DNA of 64,000 bases from Cunninghamia lanceolata (taxonomy: Eukaryota > Streptophyta > Pinopsida > Cupressales > Cupressaceae), in contig BSBN01000037.1 in assembly GCA_027924645.1 (NCBI GenBank), positions 682,001-746,000 on the forward strand, given 5' to 3'. Shown here one piece after another: positions 34,101-43,282 of the stretch. The stretch's first letter is position 1. Every line of letters begins with the position of its first letter. The notes under the pieces were generated by a model. The model was not told the origin of the DNA and ran no database searches. It saw only the letters and a program-made list of their open reading frames with translations. The position numbers and the translations under genes were made by a program.

Positions 34101-34576
34101 TGAGAGATCTACCTACAGTAGACCCTGTTAGTGCAGAAGGAGAAGCTTTTGCAGAAGCCATCAAAGAGGTTCATAATCAAGTCAAGACTCAACTACAGCA
34201 AACCACCTTGAAGTATAAGGAATATGCTGATAAAAAGAAGAAGGATGTACAGTTTGATGTTGGAGATTTGGTATGGGTTCATTTGAAGAAGGACAGACTT
34301 CCTAAGGGAAAATATACTAAACTTATGCAGAGAAAAGTTGGACCATGTCAGATTTTGCATAGGCATGGACAGAATGCTTATGAGATACAACTCCCACCTG
34401 ATCTTGGTTTGTCCCCTATATTCAATGTATGTGATTTAACTCCATACAAGTCTTATCCAGATGCAGATCAGGAACTCCTACAGGATACAGTCAATGATGA
34501 CATTCCCAAGCATGATCCTCCACAGTTGCAGAAGGTTTTGGACACCAGAGTGGTCAAACAGACCCGGAACAAATAG
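31154..34576 (+). CDS. pol: Element A pol: protease, RT, RNase H, integrase
   Basis: An open stretch of 1,140 codons in the same frame as gag; the Met at 31,154 is internal to the polyprotein, not a separate start. Domain order, residues counted from that Met: aspartic protease with LIDSGST at about 62-68; reverse transcriptase about 270-480 with TDSRAIN, the Asp of FTKIDIKSGYHQ, MPFGLSNAPSTF and the catalytic YLDD at 32,411-32,422; RNase H about 570-680 with Asp in VECDASH, Glu in YDLEMYAL and Asp in FTDNQAL; integrase with an HHCC zinc finger (GHFGLDKTLD to CVICQKAK) and the D,D,E core (SMDFVLGLP, SDRDVKF, DGQIEVVNR). A GPY/F-like module (RKVGPCQILHR) and NVCDLTPY follow. RT upstream of integrase defines Ty3/gypsy. 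The stretch stops at TAG 34,574-34,576, before the chromodomain. Confidence 0.95.
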   Translation: MTGSTSFQSVNAPDNYGYPESGESLMMRRTMTTMKVPDKGSPQRKSLFRTICKAGGKACKVLIDSGSTENFVSEEMVTKLKLRRLPHPSPYKVSWLTKGQQTTVEEQAWVEFQIGAYKDKLLFDITKMDACNLLFGRPWQYDLKAQHDGVRNTYTITKDGKVIELLPLTEKEEKSKGKEVKVMLMEGKQFMKEVAAEGAVAYALIPCMRVNKEQQQEVKEEKKQRFIDPAIQELLDKYKGIISEGMPRSLPPVRDISHCIDLIPGSTLPNKAAYKLTPEQNAEVARQIEELLDSGLIGKSLSPCAVPAVLAPKKEGTWRLCTDSRAINKITIRYRFPIPRIEDLLDCLGSAKYFTKIDIKSGYHQIRIRPGDEWKTTFKTNEGLYEWKVMPFGLSNAPSTFMRLMNEVLKEFIGKFVIVYLDDILIFSNTKEEHLRHIDLVLKRLHEEQLMINLDKCLFMQEEITYLGFVISQGKLQMDKEKVSAILSWPTPKTLNDVRSFHGLATFYRKFIRGFSHIYAPILDTIKGGQKCRCVWTQGADDSFETLKKKVAQQPVLALPDFNKIFQVECDASHMAIGAVLSQEGRPIAFFSEKLNDAKKRYSSYDLEMYALVQSLKKWRHYLMPKEFIVFTDNQALSFINNQEKLNHRHMKWVETLQAFTFTLKHKKRVKNKVADALSRRALTVNQIQLESVGIDSLKTMYETDEDFGEIYHVCTSFGEKYHAEFSEFLIQDGLLFKGGQLCIPRCSMRLNIIKEKHCGAMAGHFGLDKTLDLVRRHYFWPKLQSDVRKFVETCVICQKAKGRSTNAGLYQPLPIPSRPWESISMDFVLGLPRTRKGFDSVFVVVDRFSKMAHFLPCKTTADASYIADLFFREIVRIHGLPLSIVSDRDVKFIGHFWRTLWRKLGTNLSFSSAYHPQTDGQIEVVNRSLGNLLRCLTKQHGEKWDNILSQAEFSYNDTVNRSTGKSPFQIVYGMHPRGILELRDLPTVDPVSAEGEAFAEAIKEVHNQVKTQLQQTTLKYKEYADKKKKDVQFDVGDLVWVHLKKDRLPKGKYTKLMQRKVGPCQILHRHGQNAYEIQLPPDLGLSPIFNVCDLTPYKSYPDADQELLQDTVNDDIPKHDPPQLQKVLDTRVVKQTRNK

Positions 34577-34750
34577 TACTTGGAGTATCTAGTCTCTTGG
34601 AAGGGAAAACCGAATTCTGAAGCAGTATGGATGACTGAAGAGCAGATCCAGAAACATGGTGCAGATCTTCATACTCTCATCTCAAGTGGACTTGAGATTT
34701 CTTCTTCTGGGGAGTATGGTGCAGGAGCACCCCTACAAGACAGGATATAG
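34577..34750 (+). pseudogene. Element A chromodomain-like C-terminal tail
   Basis: After the TAG the same frame continues YLEYLVSWKGKPNSEAVWM and then TEEQIQKHGADLH. The hydrophobic/aromatic pattern around LVSWKG and the Trp in EAVW match chromodomain motifs fused to integrase in chromoviruses, which help choose integration sites in heterochromatin. The frame closes with TAG at 34,748-34,750, 34 bp inside the 3' LTR, so the polyprotein C-terminus overlaps U3. With the upstream TAG, an unsuppressed transcript would yield integrase lacking this tail. Confidence 0.8.
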
Positions 34751-36383
34751 TCCGCATGACAGGACATTAGTCTATTTTTAGCATGTTTGACTTCATAATG
34801 TAATAAGGTCCATTGGACCAATGCATATGTATTAGATCAGCCTAGGAGAGTGTGCAGGTAGTTAGAGTTCGTGATCAGGTAGTATGAGCTGTCCTCTCCC
34901 AGCCGCTTGGAAGCTCCCAACCGCTGGGAATCGAGTTGGTAGTACTCGTAGGATATTGCTATAAATAACTCAGATCAGTTAGGGTTTGAGATATATTAGA
35001 GAATATCATATCATATCATAGAGAGTAGACGAAAGTAGTAGTTGTGTTATGTTGTACTGGTGATTGAGTGAGATCCAGAGATCAGTCCAGACATTGTGAA
35101 ACAAAACATTTGTGTTTCATCTGAATAAGATCTCATCAATTGCATTATCTGGTTTATCAGCTGTTTATGTTTTGATTTCTATTCTGATTACAAGTTGATG
35201 GATTCTTTCAACCCTTCCACCGGTTGATTCTGCGAATTGGTGGAATGGTCATGCATGTTAGTTTAGGTTGCATTTTAGTTTTCTGTTTATGCATTTCATT
35301 GTTTGAGAGATCAGTTGGTAGCATGCTATGAATCAACCTAGCATCCTCATGTGCTAGGTTTAGGAAGATAAACTGTTAAGTTTTGAGGTGAAGGTGATCC
35401 GGCCCGATCGTCATATTCTCTTTGTGAAATTGTGCGGTTCTGTGAGTTTGCATGCAGCTGACGGATATACAGGGATCTGCATATGCTTTTCCAGACGGAG
35501 TGAATCGCATCGTCATCTGTGAGTATATCGCTATCCGGATCGGGTTATGAAGATGACGAAGATTGTATGTTTCAAGTGCATCAGGATGATATAGGTTGGA
35601 TATATACTCAGTGTATATATCGTCGTCAGGATCATCTTTCGTGTGTATTCATCATCTGCATATCGCTATCGTATGCAGAGGAAAAGTTCATTTTTTTGGC
35701 TAAGGACCGGAAAGGTCATCATCAGGATATTGAAAAGGTCATCAGGATATTCATTATCATGTTGCGGAGGATATAAGTGTCTTATGTCCGGATGACATCA
35801 TCATCAGGTGCATGTGACGTCATCATCATCGGGATATTGCGAATATCACCCTATGCAAGTTTATCCTGTTGTCGCTAAGTGTTTTGGCATCGGAGTACGT
35901 CATCGGCATAAAGTTTGGTTAACATCATCAGGATGTTTCAATATGACCGGATAAGTCATATCATGATGCTGTTGGTTGAGTAGTCGGATATCGGGGTGAC
36001 GTAAGCATCGAAGGAAAGGTGCTTGAAGCTGTCGTCATCAGGATATATCAGAGGAACCGGATATTTTATATCCTGCTGATGAAGGTGATGCTGAACATCA
36101 TGATGATGAAGATAGAGTTTGGCGGTAAGATGAACAGTGAACATCAGGAGGATGTTTGCGCTTGTCGAATGTGATGATGCTACTGATAGGCGAAAGGCGA
36201 AAGGCGGAGGAAGTGAACAGTAGTCAGCAGGAGGATATTTCATGCTCGTCCGAAATATGATGATGCTGTCTGTGTTAGCAAGAAATATGATGATGATGAT
36301 GAGCCGATAGGTATTATAACATGTTGGTTGAGTTAGTGACTCCTTTCCATTTGTAAGCTCCCGTTGCGTTTACCTCTGCATCA
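34717..36383 (+). repeat. Element A 3' LTR
   Basis: 1,667 bp, TGGTGCAGGAGCACC to CTCTGCATCA, preceded by the PPT (CTGGGGAGTA). It is 12 bp longer than the 5' LTR: an 18-bp insertion near 34,904, offset by two 3-bp deletions (in the GATGATG run near 36,290 and the CTCC run near 36,345). Confidence 0.92.
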
Positions 36384-36388
36384 TTGTG
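36384..36388 (+). repeat. Element A TSD, right copy TTGTG
   Basis: Exact repeat of 28,342-28,346. Confidence 0.9.
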
Positions 36389-36456
36389 TTTGGAAGGTTG
36401 TGGCATTATAGCAGGGCAACGAAGTATAAAAGAAAAAAAAAAACACATATGACATT

Positions 36457-37224
36457 ATGGATAAAGATGAGATGAAATTTGCATTAATAGACTTGAAGGA
36501 TGAGTGCATAGGAATTGAAATCTTATTGTTAAGTGAGAAGACAACAGTACAACAATATGAAGCAAAGCCAAATGAGGTAATGGTTGAGGTAACAAATTTT
36601 GAAAACAACATGTTTGAAAACTCAGTTGAACAAGAAATGGAAGAATTTTCTTTTGAATTTGCTCAAACCAATGAAAGTGATAGTGACATTGATGTTGAAG
36701 TGGGTGATGTTCAGGAAGAAGAAGAAGAAGAAGAAGAAGAAGAAGAAGAAGAAGAAGAGACAACAAAAGAAGTTGTAGAGAACTCAAGGATAGTCCAAAG
36801 AGAGAAGATAGTTATGGAGGATAAGGAGATAGCATGGTTCTTAGGAGAATAACCAAGGGTTGAAAATGTTGATGTCAAGGAGAATGGAAGAATGGATGAG
36901 CAATTCAAAAATGAAAATGAGTGGTTGAGTATGGTTGAGGTGTAGCCAAAGAATTTGGAGAATAATGAAGAGAAAAGAATGTGTGGCAAACAACATGAGG
37001 TGGATGAAGAAGTGAAGTATGAAGAAGAAAAATATGATTTCTTTAATATATTTGTTTCCTATGTTGGTAAAGAAGACAAAGTGGATGAAAGGGAAAATAA
37101 ATTTACAATTGCAGTCCAAGGTCAAGTTAGAACAAGAAAACAAACAAAATCACATGGCTACATTGTACCAAGTTGGCCTTGGCTCAAGAAGCATGTTGTT
37201 GGACCAAAATCACAAGTGCACTAG
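36457..37224 (+). pseudogene. Element K acidic protein ORF
   Basis: One frame from the ATG at 36,457 to a TAG at 37,222, with two internal stops (TAA at 36,850-36,852 and a TAG near 36,943). It is strongly acidic. An N-terminal region (MDKDEMKFALIDLKDECIGI) leads into a run of 14-15 Glu encoded by a GAA microsatellite. After that come more Glu/Asp-rich stretches and a basic, aromatic end (RTRKQTKSHGYIVPSWPWLK). It occupies the place of RT, RNase H and integrase in element K. No known domain is recognised. The preceding 36,389-36,456 still resembles the end of the gypsy protease. It may be a pol relic overgrown by microsatellite expansion or a non-pol ORF; I cannot decide. Confidence 0.45.
36715..36758 (+). 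repeat. (GAA)n microsatellite
   Basis: About 14.7 uninterrupted GAA units within the acidic frame, encoding a poly-Glu run. Confidence 0.95.
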
Positions 37225-37347
37225 TAGATACAAATGTACTTGAGATCCAGAAAAATGAAAACAATGCACACATGCAAAGGAACTGGAAGACAAGAAAGAA
37301 GATCCATATTTGAGGTGGAACTCAAATTTCTTTTTTCCTGGGGAGTA

Positions 37348-38410
37348 TGGCGCAGGGGCACCCTCATGCACATGTTAATCAACAACATACACAAAATTTG
37401 GGGAAATAAAAAAAAATATTTTAATTCTCCAACACTCCAAGTAAAAGACAAGGCAATTTGCATATGGACAAAATTCCTAGTCACCTACATGCTAGAAGAC
37501 AAAGATTGGACAATGAAGAGTTTTCAAGCACCCAAGTCATAAAAGAAAGCAATAAAAGAATCCCAAGAGTCACCTTTCTCCAAGTTGGACGCCACCAAGC
37601 AAGAAGAGGAATACCAAGAGTCATTGGAACCCAAAATGAGGAAGATGAAACTATGCAAAGGAGATCTTATAAATAGATTGAAGTTTGGCTCCAAAGAGGC
37701 ATTGAAAAAGAAGAGTAGAGCCCAAATTTATTTCTAATTTTTTGTAAGTCATCAAGAGGACATCCATAGGTGATGTTGAAGAGAATTCTCCAAGGGAAAT
37801 ACATCCATTTTGATGAGGCAAAGAAAGTGAGCATCCATGGTGACTTGTTAGGTGAAAAAATACTAAATTTTTAAGTTTATGGAGGTGGATAGTTGGAAAG
37901 TTTGATAGAGATATTTCGTAGTTGGATTTGTGGACGTTACGTAGGTGTGTTTCTACCTTGATGGGCTGCAAAAATTTTTTTGGTTTGTAAGTATTTACTG
38001 TTGTTCATGTTTTATGAAATTCTCAAGATATGGTGTTACTTCATAGCTGAATTTGTTGGTACAACATTCACAAACTACATTCATTTAAGGGCTACAAGTT
38101 AAGAGATTAATATATGTTTATTTTGCTGCAACTAAAGCAATCAAAGAGACAAACAAAAATCCTTAATAGCTAGAATTTATCAAAGTTAATTTTCATCTAA
38201 GAGAAGAGGAGTAAAACAACAATCTTAAGGCTAAAATTTAACAAGGTTAAGTTGGCATATACAATTTGTTTCAATCTTTGAAGTTTTGAGCACATGATTA
38301 TAACAATTTGAAGGCATGAATATTGTTGTTATTTCAATGTATGTAAGGGAAGTTAATTGGCTGCATGATGGGACAATCCTTCATTGGATTCTCTTGTCAT
38401 GACTGCATCA
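37348..38410 (+). repeat. Element K 3' LTR
   Basis: 1,063 bp, begins TGGCGCAGGGGCACCC after the PPT TTTTTTCCTGGGGAGTA and ends GACTGCATCA. The TSD AACTT follows at 38,411-38,415. Near-identical to the 5' LTR. Confidence 0.88.
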
Positions 38411-38901
38411 AACTTCCAGTGCCTTAGAATATTGGAAACCTTTTACACTTTCTTTCATATCTTATGCAATGATTTTTATTAGGAAACAATAAATACATCA
38501 TTCACCATATCTAAGACTACATTCACAACACCATACACAACAATCACAACTCTTTTCAACAAAACAAGAATCTTCATGTTGGCACAACCTTTGTCCATGA
38601 ACTTCAATAGATAAGGTACAACTATGTATAGATGATACTGATCCATCTCCTTCACAACTCTTCTGATCAACACCCCTATGGATGTTCCTCTGAACTGCTT
38701 CTTTGTTTGTTCCTCTAACCATCATAGCATATACACATCACTTTGCTTTCTGCCTCACAACACTTCTGATCAATTACTCTATTGTATTCACTAATCACCA
38801 CTCTGCAACAATCTCCCTTTGGCATCTCTGTTGACATCATTGATCATCATTGATCAACACTCCATACCACTATTGACATCAATGACAACACATGTGCAAC
38901 A

Positions 38902-38906
38902 CAATC
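38902..38906 (+). repeat. CAATC between the solo LTR and element D
   Basis: This is the right TSD copy of the solo LTR (left copy 25,309-25,313). It is also the five bases directly outside the 3' LTR of element D. Confidence 0.8.
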
Positions 38907-40907
38907 TGTTGAACACATATAAGTACTAAGAGGGGGGTGAATCAATACTTATTCAAATTTTTCTTTTCAATAGAATTCAACCTATCTTAAGCATTTAAAA
39001 CATGAAATGCACATGAACACAGAAGCACACATCCATAACACCAAATTTACGTGGAAAACCCTAGAAGGAAAAAACCACGATGAGCAAGCTACTTGGATCT
39101 ACTATCCAAATCCAGCCTCACAAGTAAAACAAATTACAATATTATTTATGGGCTACAACCCAAAGGGAGATGCAACTCCTTGAACAGATACAACACTTAC
39201 AATCTTTACACAACTATTCTTCAATCTGTAACACAAAACTTATCTGACTCAGTGTTCATCTCACAAAACTAAATGTTGATCACTTCATCCTCTACACAAC
39301 TATCTCACCTCTGCACAACTACAATATCAACCACCACCACAATAAAAACAACTTTAGAAACTCTTCTCCATCATTATATTTCCAACAATAGCCTCCGCAA
39401 CAATATCACATTATATAAAATGGTCTTCTCCACATTTCATCATGAAATCTACTTTGGTAAGTATATTTGCACAATATCAATTCTATCACCTAATTCCCAA
39501 CACATACATCCCTCATCAACTTTGATTCTTCATGTATATCCTCCGCAAGCTTCAAAAACTTTCTCCTTGGTTGGCCAAGATGAAACATGTAGCATGAAAC
39601 ATGTAATGGTCATAACATTCAGCTCCCAAACATATGTGGTATGTAAAATTCCAATGCAAATCAAGAGTGAGACATAATCAGGTTCTATCGTACTTTGGCA
39701 TACTTTTCCACGCTGGTGCACACCCCAAACCATACGGCATAATCATCAACATATATCAGGTCAGCACAACAAGAACTTACCCTTTATTGCATTTAGCTCC
39801 AGACCAAAAATGGTACCGGAGGGGACAAATTATATCATGCGGACCAGCCAATGAACATTATATGTCTTGTAAAACATTCCTAAATACTTCTTTTATCATT
39901 TCTAGATATTTCATATTGGTGGAAACACATGAACTTTGATGTCAATGTCATTGACAAACTCTGCTTACTCAGTCTTAAAATAAAACACTGAAAAACATAC
40001 TTGCGGTGATCATAAACATTTGAGACTTGAACTATACATACTAACTAGCCATATGAGCTTATATTTTAATTAGCAGAGCCAAAAACCATTGTGCGGTGAT
40101 TTGCGGTGGCCTCAACAATCTCCCTCTGCTTGCTTCAATTAGCACTAAGGCATGTCATCACATTGTTGATTCTGGAGAAGCGATTGTGGTACATATTAAC
40201 ACTTGAATCTTAAAACATGCATACCTAATACTCATATCTACTTGTCCTCCAAACCACAACATCATGTCTTCATTTGTGGAGAGATGCAGATCATTCTCCT
40301 ATCTCTTTGTGACTGCACTTACCCTATCTCAACACTGTCTTCACATTTCCGTCTCCCAAACATCTTTTGATAAGATTCATGATCTAAAAATTGAAACATA
40401 GGTACTTGAATGCAATATATAGCCATTAGTTGAATCTACAAGCCCTTACTTTCAACTATGATAGAATGCGGTACCTTCTTGTGAGCCTGTAACAATTTCT
40501 CTAACTTGTACTATACTTAGACAATTTCCTTTAATCTTTTACAACTTTCTTTATCAAGCGGCAAGTACCATGAGTTCATATCATAAAGCATCCAACATAC
40601 CAAATATATTGAGAGCATGCACTTGGCATGACCTTACATATGAACTTCAAAGGACTGTGTACAGATGATACTGATCCATCTCCTTTACTTCACAACTCTT
40701 CTGATCATCTTCTTTGATCTGCTCCTTTGGCTGTTGAACATATATACATCCCTTTACTTCTCTATCTCACAACACATCTGATCACTTATCCTACTATCTT
40801 GACTGATCATCATACTTCTGTAATCTCCCTTTGAAATATCTAGTGACATCACTTATAATGCAACACTCCATACCACTGTTGACATCAATGACAACACATA
40901 TGAAACA
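38907..40907 (-). repeat. Element D 3' LTR
   Basis: 2,001 bp. On the minus strand it starts TGTTTCATATGTGTTGTCATTGATGTCAA and ends in the GATTCACCCCCCTCTTAG signature followed by GTGTTCAACA. The first 790 bp from its inner end match 59,829-60,696 closely. Confidence 0.85.
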
Positions 40908-41148
40908 ATCTCCTCCTTTTTCATTGATGGAAACACTTACCTTGATATCACACATTTCTACCTCTTTGATATCAATGGCAAAGGACTAGTGGTCTTCCTC
41001 TATTTCAGTAAAAACCTATAGGCTCCCCCTATCTAAGTATTCTTTATCACCTTTTATCAATCAACTCCCCCTAAGGATTAGCCTATGTTGCTTCAAAAAG
41101 ATGTAGCAAAATTGTTCTTCAAGATACTATGTACAATGTGCCTTGTTA
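40908..41148 (-). promoter_or_regulatory. Multiple polypurine tracts of element D
   Basis: On the minus strand the LTR is preceded by AAAAAGGAGGAGAT, and further upstream by AGATAGGGGGAGCCT (near 41,025) and CCTTAGGGGGAGTTG (near 41,070). Arrays of GGGGGAG-type tracts before the 3' LTR are a documented Sirevirus hallmark. The left half of the copia B target site lies at the end of this stretch. Confidence 0.7.
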
Positions 41149-42708
41149 TGTTACAAGTATGTGCTAATCAGTGTTGCCATTGATGTCAACAAGCGTGTTG
41201 TCATTGGTGTTAACTGTGTCTTCTAATGAGGTTATTGTTTGATTCAATTTCTTTGCTAAAGGTGGCTTGGTTTCTTTGTAGAGATGTTGGAGATGTTGAG
41301 GATATGCTTTTGTTGTTGGGTTTCCAAGTACTTTTGAGAAAATTTGTTTAATATTGGAAACAATTTATTGAAGAAGTCTTCTGGCTTACAGAGTGATGTT
41401 TGAGTTTTTGCTCCACATTTGTTTTGTGTTGGAGACCTAAGTATGTGGTTCGCATATGTTGTTTAGAAGTGTTTGAAGATGCTATATCTAGAATTTGGTG
41501 CTTTAGATCATTGTGCAGTAAAAGTTGTGTTCACCAATTTGAAAACAGTGTTTGATAGTGTTTGCAGTGTGTCTGGGAGAAAGTATTTTTCTCCACTTTT
41601 CTCCATAGAATGGTTTTAGGTGTTGTGGTTCTGGATGTGCACTTACAAAGTCTATATCTTCCTTCATCTCAAGTGGTTCATGGTTTGGTGCTCCGCAAGT
41701 ACATTTCTTAAGTTGCAAATGATGATAGAGCATGATATAGCCGGTTAAGTACTCCGGTGTGAAGTTTCTTTAGGTGAAAGATGTTGCAAAGGAATTTGTT
41801 GGTTTTCAGGTGCTTGTGGATGTTTCTAGATCATGTTCAAGCTTGGTGCATGGTCCACATGTCATATTTTGGTCTTGAGGAAGCATGCATTGAAAAGTTC
41901 ATAGTGTTAACACAAGTTTGGCCGACTTGGTTGTTTACACTAATTGCAGTTGTGCTTCGTTGATTGTGAAAGCATGTTGAAGTGTGTAAGAGTGGATTTA
42001 GGTCCATACTATGGTGTGATGTGGTCTGCATTCATTCCCTTCCTTCGCAAGAATGTTTAGGTCGAAACCTAATTTGAATTTTATGGGTTAAGTTGTATTG
42101 CCGACCTTGGAGAATGTTTTCATGATTGATAGAGTCATGGATGTATGTACATGTGAAGGACATGATGTTTTGTGATGCGAATTTGATCAGGGTAGTGAGA
42201 GATTTAATATATTAGGCTACTAGATTCGGTGAGTAGAAGGTGTCTACTATTTTCAGTGTTGTTGCGAAGATGTTTGTGTTGTATTGGATATTGAGCTTCA
42301 TTGGAACTAAACTCCATGCATAGGTTAGATGCTATTATATCAGTTTAAAGCCTGACAATGAGCCACTCTTCTCTTCTTTCTTTCTTTCTCAGTGGGTAGT
42401 GAGTCCACTTGGATAGTGAGTCCACCTACAGTGAGCATTCTCTTTTTTGGGTAGTGAGCCTTTGTAATTTGGTATTGCTACTACATTATATCGTGAGCTA
42501 ATCCTCACCGTGGTTTTTCCCTTTTTCCATGTAAAATCTAGTGTTCTCTTGTGTGTAGTGTTTTTATGATTCAATTTTAGTTATTTACTTTTCATGCTTA
42601 ATCATCATAACATGTTTAAAGGTTAATGTGGATCTGAATTTTTGTGAGGGTTTGAAGTTTTGATACAACTGATTCACCCCCCCTCTCAATTGTCTTGTGC
42701 ATTCAACA
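41149..42708 (+). repeat. Element B 5' LTR
   Basis: 1,560 bp, TGTTACAAGTATGTGC to TGCATTCAACA. It contains the conserved block CTAATCCTCACCGTGGTTTT (near 42,500) and GATTCACCCCCCCTCTCA (42,671-42,688). Confidence 0.88.
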
Positions 42709-42710
42709 AT

Positions 42711-42722
42711 TGGTATCAGAGC
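42711..42722 (+). promoter_or_regulatory. Element B primer-binding site
   Basis: TGGTATCAGAGC, exact initiator-Met tRNA complement, two bases after the LTR. Confidence 0.9.
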
Positions 42723-42766
42723 AAGGTTCCTTTGAAGAAAGCTTAATAGCTTGAGGTAGATCGGGG

Positions 42767-43282
42767 ATGGTACACAAGAAGGATGTTCCTCTGTATGCAT
42801 TTTGGAAAATAAGAATAGTAAGTTATCTGGTTTCTCTTGGATATGAAATCTGGAACTCAGTTGTAACTACCCTTAGGACTGGCAAATCTAAGAAGACTGT
42901 GGAAACAAATCAGAAGGATGTTGTTGATATGAAAGCTGACTTTGTGAGAAGAATAAAATTGGGTACTGGTAAGCACAGTGATAAATTGTCTTTCAAGTGT
43001 TTCAGTTGTGGCAAGATTGGTCATTATGCATTAAGATGTCAAGAAAGAATTTTGAGAAGTAAGAATAGGGAAAACAAAAGTAGAGTGCCTAAGAAAAACT
43101 ACTATGTGAAAGAAGATGCAAGTATATCTGATGATGAAGATGATAAGGATAATGACTGCTTGTTCACTGATTTAATAGATGATACTGGTGCTGCTGACCC
43201 TGAAGGATGTGTGGAAGAAAATACTCTGGAGGTAAGTCTTAATAATCAAGATAATTTTCATACCAGACAAGAAAAGAACTAA
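42767..43282 (+). pseudogene. gag: Element B gag, internally shortened
   Basis: The Met at 42,767 opens a 171-codon frame. The first 35 residues (MVHKKDVPLYAFWKIRIVSY, then SLGYEIWNSV) resemble the copia gag N-terminus, where a conserved Trp/Tyr-rich helix occurs. The rest of the capsid region is missing, since the frame passes within about 45 residues to a basic stretch and then to the knuckle CFSCGKIGHYALRC (42,998-43,039; all four zinc ligands intact). An acidic tail (SISDDEDDKDNDC) follows, ending at TAA. A full copia gag is about twice this length, so an in-frame deletion is likely. Confidence 0.75.

Larger units (their letters stand above)
28347..36383 (+). mobile_element. Nearly intact Ty3/gypsy chromovirus A
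   Basis: An 8,037-bp element with two long LTRs, a perfect 5-bp TSD, an intact PBS and a PPT (CTTCTTCTGGGGAGTA before 34,717). It has one gag-pol frame of about 1,565 codons carrying gag, protease, RT, RNase H, integrase and a chromodomain-like C-terminus. Catalytic motifs are intact. The only lesions I see in the frame are three TAG codons (30,425; 30,953; 34,574). The LTRs differ by a modest number of substitutions and small indels, notably an 18-bp insertion near 34,904 in the right LTR. It is the youngest and best preserved element in its nest, inserted in the protease-like ORF of K. Confidence 0.93.
26811..38410 (+). mobile_element. Non-autonomous gypsy element K (host of element A)
   Basis: LTRs at 26,811-27,872 and 37,348-38,410 are nearly identical and begin TGGTGCAGGGGCACC or TGGCGCAGGGGCACC. 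A perfect 5-bp TSD AACTT lies at 26,806-26,810 and 38,411-38,415. After removing element A and one TSD copy, K is about 3.56 kb. Its 1.4-kb interior encodes only a protease-like fragment and an acidic protein, and there is no RT, RNase H or integrase. The LTR termini resemble those of autonomous A, so A-like elements could have mobilised it; that is inference. Confidence 0.88.
25314..38901 (-). mobile_element. Solo Sirevirus-like LTR, split by element K
   Basis: The LTR is in two pieces, 25,314-26,810 and 38,416-38,901, together about 1.98 kb. On the minus strand it starts TGTTGCACATGTG, then TTGTCATTGATGTCAA (38,870-38,901). It ends with the family signature TGATTCACCCCCCTCTCA near 25,330-25,350. 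Homology with the LTR at 38,907-40,907 is clear in blocks but substantially diverged. Perfect 5-bp flanks and no internal region make it a solo LTR from intra-element recombination. It is older than K and A, which lie inside it. Confidence 0.78.

Noticed and set aside
36711..36989. Minus-strand poly-Ser frame (and a poly-Leu frame at 36,455-36,787)
   Set aside because: Both are alternative-frame readings of the GAA microsatellite.
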